Positions 1-8,307 of a stretch of DNA of 8,307 nucleotides are shown piece after piece. The position numbers were made by a program, and so were the translations under genes. The notes under the pieces were generated by a model. It made no database searches, was not told the DNA's origin, and saw only the letters and a program-made list of their open reading frames with translations. Source of the stretch: Caldilinea sp. (GTDB lineage: Bacteria > Chloroflexota > Anaerolineae > Caldilineales > Caldilineaceae). The stretch lies in assembly GCA_025055055.1 (NCBI GenBank), contig JANWYX010000078.1, positions 1-8,307 on the forward strand. The letters are read 5' to 3'. How positions within the stretch are numbered: position 1 is the first letter of the stretch; every line of letters starts with the position of its first letter.

Positions 1-650
<650 letters not shown>

Positions 651-661
651 GGTGTCTCCTT
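651..661 (-). promoter_or_regulatory. Ribosome binding site of the peptide-binding lipoprotein
   Basis: Read on the minus strand this is AAGGAGACACC directly before the ATG. The AGGAG core leaves a 5-base spacer. The site fixes the start at 650. The same 11 bases precede the BMP lipoprotein start at 7102. Confidence 0.75.
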
Positions 662-812
662 CTGAAGAGAATAAGTTAAAGTATATGCATCATCTCATAC
701 GCTCACCGCTCCGATGCGGCAAACGGAAAGACGCCACCTAGGATTCGGACTTTCGTGAATACACCCTCCTTTCCACCTCTCCCTTTTCACCCCTCCGCGA
801 GGCAAAGCCGAT
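651..812 (-). other. Gap between oppF-like gene and binding-protein gene, with possible -10 box
   Basis: This 162-base spacer holds no convincing gene. Nearest oppF, at about 763-797, lies a purine-rich stretch on the minus strand (polypyrimidine on plus) with several GGAG/AAGGAGGG runs but no well-placed start codon. Nearer the lipoprotein gene, TATACT (680-685, minus) resembles a -10 box and would give a leader of about 20 bases. The -35 position 17 bases upstream (CGGTGA) is poor, so an independent promoter is only a weak inference. I see no hairpin with a T-run that would end the oppD-oppF transcript. Read-through with extra expression of the binding protein from this site is possible. 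Confidence 0.35.
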
Positions 813-2854
<2,042 letters not shown>

Positions 2855-3028
2855 TCAGGCAGTCTCCGCAGGTAATTTCGCAGGTGATGATGTTGAACAA
2901 AACAATTGTTTGATTGAAGATTCCAGGTCCTGCGCCGCCGCTAAATTTGTCCTGGCTTCACAGGTCAGGAGCAGCAGACGTTTAATTTCAGCGCGTTTCG
3001 GCTGCAATTTGGGTTTACGTTGTGCAAA
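2855..3028 (-). other. Long 5' leader of the oppD-oppF transcript
   Basis: From the promoter at 3029-3057, transcription would start near 3022, leaving about 170 untranslated bases before oppD. The leader contains a perfect 12-bp palindrome at 2900-2911. It also contains two short pairings that share one arm: minus-strand TCCTG (2966-2970) with CAGGA (2950-2954), and CCAGG (2951-2955) with CCTGG (2923-2927). They cannot form together, so a switch is conceivable, but each stem is only 5 bp. I do not recognise a known riboswitch. A frame through the whole leader stays open and ends in TGA touching the oppD ATG, but it has no good start. Confidence 0.35.
2900..2911. repeat. Perfect 12-bp palindrome in the opp leader
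   Basis: AAACAATTGTTT is its own reverse complement. The flanks continue the symmetry imperfectly (TTGAAC on one side, GATTGAA on the other). It sits about 45 bases before the oppD start. It could be an operator for a dimeric regulator or an AT-rich chance palindrome; no T-tract or GC stem suggests a terminator. Confidence 0.5.
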
Positions 3029-3057
3029 AGCGTAGCAAAGATCATCTTTGTTGTCAA
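3029..3057 (-). promoter_or_regulatory. Sigma-70-type promoter of the oppD-oppF operon
   Basis: On the minus strand a perfect -35 TTGACA (3052-3057) is followed by 17 bases and then TACGCT (3029-3034), which keeps the T, A and final T of TATAAT. The -35 begins 6 bases after the argH stop codon, so the opp genes have their own promoter although they follow argH in the same direction. The 17-base spacer is almost wholly filled by a perfect dyad at 3036-3050, which suggests direct repression. Confidence 0.65.
3036..3050. promoter_or_regulatory. 15-bp perfect dyad inside the opp promoter spacer: candidate operator
   Basis: Seven-base arms CAAAGAT and ATCTTTG flank one central base. The dyad lies exactly between the -35 and -10 boxes of the opp promoter, where a bound dimer would block RNA polymerase. 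The stem is too AT-rich, and lacks a following T-run, to act as an argH terminator. The regulator is unknown; none is encoded in the window. Confidence 0.55.
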
Positions 3058-3063
3058 ACAGAT

Positions 3064-4458
<1,395 letters not shown>

Positions 4459-4464
4459 GTCTTG

Positions 4465-4468
4465 CCTC

Positions 4469-4471
<3 letters not shown>
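4465..4471 (-). promoter_or_regulatory. argH ribosome binding site fused to the upstream stop codon
   Basis: Minus-strand TAGGAGG contains both the TAG stop of the CPBP gene (4469-4471) and a full AGGAGG Shine-Dalgarno (4465-4470), six bases before the argH GTG. This decides the GTG start and implies that ribosomes ending the CPBP gene can restart on argH. Confidence 0.8.
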
Positions 4472-5434
<963 letters not shown>

Positions 5435-5482
5435 AACGCGCCTCGCATACAAAGTCGAGCGACGAAAAGCGACACGCCCGCC

Positions 5483-5512
5483 ATTGTACTTGATGGCACG
5501 CCGTTCCCCCAA
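5483..5512 (-). promoter_or_regulatory. Possible promoter of the CPBP-argH genes
   Basis: On the minus strand TACAAT (5483-5488) matches five of six bases of a -10 box. TTGGGG (5507-5512), 18 bases upstream, is a weak -35 with only the TTG conserved. Transcription would begin near 5476, about 40 bases before the GTG at 5434, which favours the shorter CPBP start. Confidence 0.4.
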
Positions 5513-5864
5513 CCCTTTCGCTCTAAAGTAAATGAACTTGAGGCCGAGAGGTCTCGATTGCAATCTCCCGAGAAGGGATGACGCCGGGCGGCGCCAATCA
5601 CAACGAAAAAGCCGCAATGTGCAGAACAGCACCAACACTTCTTGGAAGATGTACAAAAAACTTCACCGAACTGCGCGACCTCTAAACAGCCTTGCGTAAA
5701 GTTGCACAGCAAGGGAGCGCATACTGATTTTGGAGTCGTTTTTTGCCGATTTGACTTGCTCTTGACAAGCAGGGGAAGTTGTGATAGGTGAAGAACTTCA
5801 TAAACTTTAAACTCGAGAATGATTTTATTTGTGCCGGCCATAAGCATCAATCGATATAGATTCG

Positions 5865-5894
5865 CAACTTGAACACGATTTATTGTGCAAGTTG
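5865..5894. repeat. Inverted repeat upstream of the Rieske promoter
   Basis: CAACTTG (5865-5871) and CAAGTTG (5888-5894) are exact inverted arms. Inside them CAC (5874-5876) pairs with GTG (5885-5887), giving a 10-bp stem with a two-base AA bulge and an 8-base loop. It ends five bases before the -35 box. No T-run follows on either strand, so it looks more like a regulator site than a terminator. A related pair, CTTGAAC (5868-5874) and GTTCAAG (5915-5921), places a second half-site in the promoter spacer. Confidence 0.5.
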
Positions 5895-5899
5895 AAAGA

Positions 5900-5928
5900 T
5901 TGAAAATAACCTTGGTTCAAGCTATAAA
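5900..5928 (+). promoter_or_regulatory. Sigma-70-type promoter of the Rieske oxygenase gene
   Basis: TTGAAA (5900-5905), a 17-base spacer and TATAAA (5923-5928) match consensus at five of six positions in each box. The start of transcription would fall near 5935, about 44 bases before the ATG at 5979. The spacer carries CTTG-N3-CAAG (5911-5921). Confidence 0.65.
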
Positions 5929-5978
5929 TTTCTGCTAGATATAGAGATCGCTCATTGCGGTCAAGCAAAGGGGTTGCT

Positions 5979-6947
5979 ATGATCGACGATGCCGTTTTGT
6001 TGAACGACTGGCATCCCGTGGCGACGTTGGAGTCGTTACGAGAACGCCGGATATTGGGTGTGCGTTTACTGGAGGAAGACATTGTCCTATGGCAGATCGG
6101 TGACCAAGTTCTAGCCTGGCAAGATCTCTGCATCCATCGAGGCACCCGTCTTTCCCTGGGCAAAGTGGAGGACGGCGTTCTCATCTGCCCTTATCATGGC
6201 TGGTCTTATGACGCCGGCGGCCGCTGCGTTCACATTCCGGCGCATCCAGACCAGGTTCCCCCTGCGAAGGCTCGGGTGAAACCCTACCACGCTCGCGTGC
6301 AGTATGGGCTGATCTGGGTTTGCCTGGGCGAGCCCGGCGGGGATGTGCCTCCATTTCCGGAATGGGAAGATTCGGCCTTTCGTAAGATTTTGTGCGGTCC
6401 CTACCCTGTTCGCGCTAGCGGCCCTCGCATTGTAGAGAACTTCCTGGACATAGCCCATTTCCCCTTCGTGCATGAGGGAATCCTGGGCGACAAGGCTCAT
6501 CCCGAAATCTCCGACTATCGGGCCGAGATCACTTCCGAGGGTGTCGTGGCCCAAGGGGTGCGCGTCTACCAACCCGATCCCTATGGAACCGGCAAAGGAG
6601 ACGTGGTTTCCTATACATATAAAGCCTTGCGCCCGCTGACGGCCTATCTTTTGAAAGAATCTGCCGGTCCTCGGTTTTCTATCTTACTGACCATCACCCC
6701 CCATGCAGCCACCGAAAGCACCGCCTGGATGTGGATGACCATGAACTATGGCCATGACATCCCTGAGGATAAACTGCGCTCCTGGCAAGACACCATCTTT
6801 AGCCAAGATCGTCCCATTTTGGAATCGCAACGGCCAGAGCTCCTGCCCCTTGATTTACAGGCAGAGCTGCATTTGCGCTCGGACCGCCTGGCTATTGCCT
6901 ATCGTACCTGGCTGAATCAGTTGGGACTATCCTTTGGCACTGCATAA
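5979..6947 (+). CDS. Rieske [2Fe-2S] non-heme iron oxygenase, catalytic alpha subunit
   Basis: This is a terminal oxygenase that uses O2 and electrons from a partner reductase to hydroxylate or demethylate an organic substrate in the cytoplasm. From the ATG at 5979 (AAAGGGG five bases upstream) it has 322 residues; a TTG eight codons earlier is less likely. The N-terminal Rieske domain has C51-x-H53 and C70-x2-H73 ('CIHRG', 'CPYHGW'). The catalytic domain has the mononuclear iron motif N154-x2-D157-x2-H160-x4-H165 in 'ENFLDIAHFPFVH', where D157 links the Rieske centre to the iron. Asp277 in 'FSQDRPILESQ' is the likely third iron ligand. Length and the QDRPILESQ block resemble the VanA-like group (O- or N-demethylases and related monooxygenases) more than the 450-residue dioxygenases. 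The BMP transporter genes follow on the same strand, suggesting an imported substrate. The substrate is unknown and no ferredoxin or reductase is seen. Confidence 0.93.
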   Translation: MIDDAVLLNDWHPVATLESLRERRILGVRLLEEDIVLWQIGDQVLAWQDLCIHRGTRLSLGKVEDGVLICPYHGWSYDAGGRCVHIPAHPDQVPPAKARVKPYHARVQYGLIWVCLGEPGGDVPPFPEWEDSAFRKILCGPYPVRASGPRIVENFLDIAHFPFVHEGILGDKAHPEISDYRAEITSEGVVAQGVRVYQPDPYGTGKGDVVSYTYKALRPLTAYLLKESAGPRFSILLTITPHAATESTAWMWMTMNYGHDIPEDKLRSWQDTIFSQDRPILESQRPELLPLDLQAELHLRSDRLAIAYRTWLNQLGLSFGTA

Positions 6948-6958
6948 CACGGCGACCG

Positions 6959-7021
6959 GATGACAAGGCGACCGAGGGTTGCCCCTAACCAAGCCGCTCG
7001 ATCATTTGGCCGCTTGTCATC
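6959..7021. repeat. 9-bp inverted repeat between Rieske and BMP lipoprotein genes
   Basis: GATGACAAG (6959-6967) and CTTGTCATC (7013-7021) are perfect inverted arms separated by 45 bases. The direct repeat GGCGACCG occurs twice nearby (6951-6958 and 6967-6974). The interior can form small GC stems. There is no following T-run, so a simple terminator is unlikely. It may be an mRNA structure that changes expression between the two genes, or a protein site. Confidence 0.5.
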
Positions 7022-7089
7022 GTATAGGTTGGGAATCGTTGATGAATCGATCTAAAACGCCTGAATGATGAATGAACCAAACTGATTCC

Positions 7090-7100
7090 AAGGAGACACC
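7090..7100 (+). promoter_or_regulatory. Ribosome binding site of the BMP lipoprotein
   Basis: AAGGAGACACC lies just before the ATG at 7102, with the AAGGAG core six bases away. It selects this ATG over an in-frame ATG ten codons upstream at 7072, which would put charged residues before the signal peptide and has no ribosome site. Confidence 0.75.
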
Positions 7101-7101
7101 C

Positions 7102-8145
7102 ATGCACACACGGATATTCCAACGGTTGATATTGGTCGTGTTGATAACCCTCCTGGCCGGTTGCGCCCAAGTGGCGACGCCGACGACACCGCCGGCCGTT
7201 GAAGAGCAGGCGGCTACTCAGGCAGACATCCAAGAAGTGGAGTCGCCCCCTAGTATTGCTCTGGTCCTGATTGGCCCCAAAGATGACAATTCCTGGGCCG
7301 AGGCGGCTTATAACGCCCTCCAGGTGCAAGCCGAACGGGGCGCGCGCACAGCCTATTCCGAATCTGTATCCGATGTAGACGTAGCTCGGGTAATGCGCGG
7401 CTATGCAGAGGAGGGCTTTGACATTATTATTGCCCATAGTTTCAGCTATCAGGACGCCGTCTTTGAGGTGGCCGAGGAGTATCCCAACGTGAACTTCGCC
7501 TGGGCAGGCGGCATCAACCGCACTGCGCCCAATGTAGCGGACTACGACCAGCCCTTCTACGAACCTTCATACCTGGTGGGAATTCTGGCCGGACATCTCT
7601 CCCAGACGGGCAGCTTGGGCGCGCTTTACGGCTTTGACATCCCTGTTTGCCACGCGATGGGTGAGGCCATGTTGGCCGGCGCCAAAACGGTCAACCCGGA
7701 CGCGACCTTGACCGTAACTGCCGTTGGGAACTGGGGCGACGTCTCTGCGGCCAAGGAGGCTGCCTTGGCCCAAGTGGACACTGCCGGGGTGGATTTCTTC
7801 CTCGGCTGCGGCGAGGGTCCGACCTTAGGCTCCATCGAGGCGGCTCGGGAGACCGGCGCCTATGCCACCGGCTACGTGGGTGACATGGCGAGATTGGCGC
7901 CCGACGTAGTGCTGTCCAGCATTGTCTGGAATATGACTCCCATCTTTCAGGCCATCTCCGATGAAACGGCCGCCGGCACTTTTAACGGTCCGTTTTATCG
8001 CTTTGGAGTTAAAGAAGGAGCACTGGATGTAGTCCTCAACCCCGATCTGGCCGCTCGGGTGCCCACGGAGGCGATTGAGGCTCTGGAGGCTGCCCGACAA
8101 GCCATCGTGGCCGGCGACCTAGAAGTGCCCTTTATCCCCGAGTAA
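7102..8145 (+). CDS. BMP-family (PnrA/Med-like) ABC transporter substrate-binding lipoprotein
   Basis: This is an extracytoplasmic solute-binding lipoprotein of the BMP family (PF02608), whose known members bind purine nucleosides (PnrA, BmpA) or, in some cases, riboflavin or other small molecules. From the ATG at 7102 it has 347 residues. Residues 1-21 are a lipoprotein signal with hydrophobic core and lipobox LAGC (Cys21). Residues 22-50 are a Thr/Pro/Ala/Glu linker. The BMP domain begins with '[14 protein letters not shown]' (52-65), matching the family's G-xx-DD-SW/F start, then '[12 protein letters not shown]', 'FAWAGGI', '[14 protein letters not shown]', '[19 protein letters not shown]' and 'ATGYVGDM' follow in family order. 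The protein is complete. A BMP-type ATPase follows 16 bases after the stop, and a Rieske oxygenase precedes it, so the ligand may be that enzyme's substrate. Ligand identity is not readable. Confidence 0.92.
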   Translation: MHTRIFQRLILVVLITLLAGCAQVATPTTPPAVEEQAATQADIQEVESPPSIALVLIGPKDDNSWAEAAYNALQVQAERGARTAYSESVSDVDVARVMRGYAEEGFDIIIAHSFSYQDAVFEVAEEYPNVNFAWAGGINRTAPNVADYDQPFYEPSYLVGILAGHLSQTGSLGALYGFDIPVCHAMGEAMLAGAKTVNPDATLTVTAVGNWGDVSAAKEAALAQVDTAGVDFFLGCGEGPTLGSIEAARETGAYATGYVGDMARLAPDVVLSSIVWNMTPIFQAISDETAAGTFNGPFYRFGVKEGALDVVLNPDLAARVPTEAIEALEAARQAIVAGDLEVPFIPE

Positions 8146-8161
8146 ACGGCTGTCATATGTG

Positions 8162-8307
8162 ATGAAATCTGCACCTATTGTCGAACTGTGCAACATCACC
8201 AAACGTTTCCCCGGCGGCGTGCTGGCCAACGACCGGGTCAGCTTGGACCTGAAGCAAGGAGAGATATTGGGGTTATTGGGGGAAAACGGCGCCGGCAAGA
8301 CCACGCT
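8162..8307 (+). CDS. ABC transporter ATP-binding protein of BMP/nucleoside-type importer (partial, 3' end off right edge)
   Basis: This is the beginning of the ATPase for the importer served by the BMP lipoprotein. Forty-eight codons are visible. Residues 7-16 ('[10 protein letters not shown]') are the usual ABC beta-strand start, '[19 protein letters not shown]' (22-40) is typical of the YufO/NupA-like sugar/nucleoside ATPases, and Walker [10 protein letters not shown] spans 40-48. Full members are about 500 residues with two ABC cassettes, so most of the gene is outside the window. It starts 16 bases after the lipoprotein stop with no clear Shine-Dalgarno, which suggests translational coupling; an in-frame GTG sits immediately upstream at 8159. 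Two permease genes would be expected to follow. Confidence 0.9.
   Translation, partial: MKSAPIVELCNITKRFPGGVLANDRVSLDLKQGEILGLLGENGAGKTT

Larger units (their letters stand above)
5435..5978. other. Divergent intergenic region between CPBP and Rieske genes
   Basis: These 544 bases hold no gene I can support. The left part, up to about 5690, has ordinary base composition and contains the CPBP promoter candidate. The right part, about 5700-5978, is clearly AT-richer and contains the Rieske promoter and its dyads. A TTGACA at 5762-5767 (plus) is a perfect -35 hexamer, but the -10 position 17 bases on (TAGGTG) is weak, so a second, more distant rightward promoter is only a possibility. Short open frames on the minus strand here have unlikely amino-acid content and no ribosome sites. 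Confidence 0.6.
6948..7101 (+). other. Gap between Rieske and BMP lipoprotein genes
   Basis: These 154 bases separate two same-strand genes that appear functionally linked. Apart from the inverted repeat at 6959-7021, I see only a weak promoter-like pair, TTGGGA (7029-7034) and TCTAAA (7051-7056), 16 bases apart and four of six in each box. Read-through from the Rieske promoter is as likely. Confidence 0.35.

Noticed and set aside
763..797. Purine-rich tract with AAGGAGGG after the OppF-like gene as a ribosome site for a small gene
   Set aside because: The only start codons nearby give a frame of about a dozen codons or are too close to the AAGGAGGG.
3036..3050. Dyad after argH read as a terminator
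   Set aside because: The 7-bp arms are AT-rich with a one-base loop and no T-run follows; position between promoter boxes fits an operator better.
5762..5790. TTGACA as a second rightward promoter
   Set aside because: The -35 is perfect but the -10 position is TAGGTG, and a much better promoter lies nearer the gene at 5900-5928.
5825..6184. Minus-strand frame of 119 codons over the Rieske promoter and gene start
   Set aside because: It is antisense to the well-supported Rieske gene and its promoter, and its Ser/Arg-rich sequence shows no domain or ribosome site.
6111..6572. Minus-strand frame of 153 codons inside the Rieske gene
   Set aside because: It is antisense to the region encoding the iron ligands and has no motif of its own.

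Overview
The window reads as chromosomal DNA from a free-living bacterium, most likely a Chloroflexota member of the Anaerolineae/Caldilineae type. That placement is an inference. It rests on two solute-binding lipoproteins with short lipoboxes and Thr/Pro/Ala/Glu-rich linkers, the style of the peptide-binding protein, the CPBP membrane protease, GTG starts, moderately high GC and strong AGGAG-type ribosome sites. There are no rRNA, tRNA, CRISPR or transposon sequences.

Left and centre (1-5434), all on the minus strand. In order of transcription these are a CPBP-family intramembrane protease (4469-5434), argH encoding argininosuccinate lyase (3064-4458), a clear sigma-70-type promoter just after the argH stop, and then two oligopeptide/dipeptide ABC transporter ATPases (OppD-like 1844-2854 and OppF-like 813-1847, overlapping by ATGA). 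After a 162-base gap comes the start of a family 5 peptide-binding lipoprotein that runs off the left edge. No permease genes lie between the ATPases and the binding protein. The binding protein is odd: the block that normally sits past the middle of the family comes directly after the lipoprotein signal.

The divergent intergenic region (5435-5978) is AT-rich in its right half and holds a promoter for each direction. The rightward one is close to consensus and carries a hairpin-forming inverted repeat directly upstream and overlapping its -35 box.

Right (5979-8307), all on the plus strand. A Rieske non-heme iron oxygenase alpha subunit (5979-6947) is followed by a BMP-family (PnrA/Med-like) solute-binding lipoprotein (7102-8145) and the first 48 codons of its ABC ATPase (8162 to the right edge). 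This looks like a cassette that imports a small organic compound, possibly nucleoside- or purine-like, and oxidises or demethylates it. The substrate cannot be read from the sequence, and no reductase partner is visible in the window.

The most useful points for a second look are the displaced lobe order in the peptide-binding protein, the Rieske/BMP-transporter pairing, and three separate dyad-symmetric sites at the promoters.
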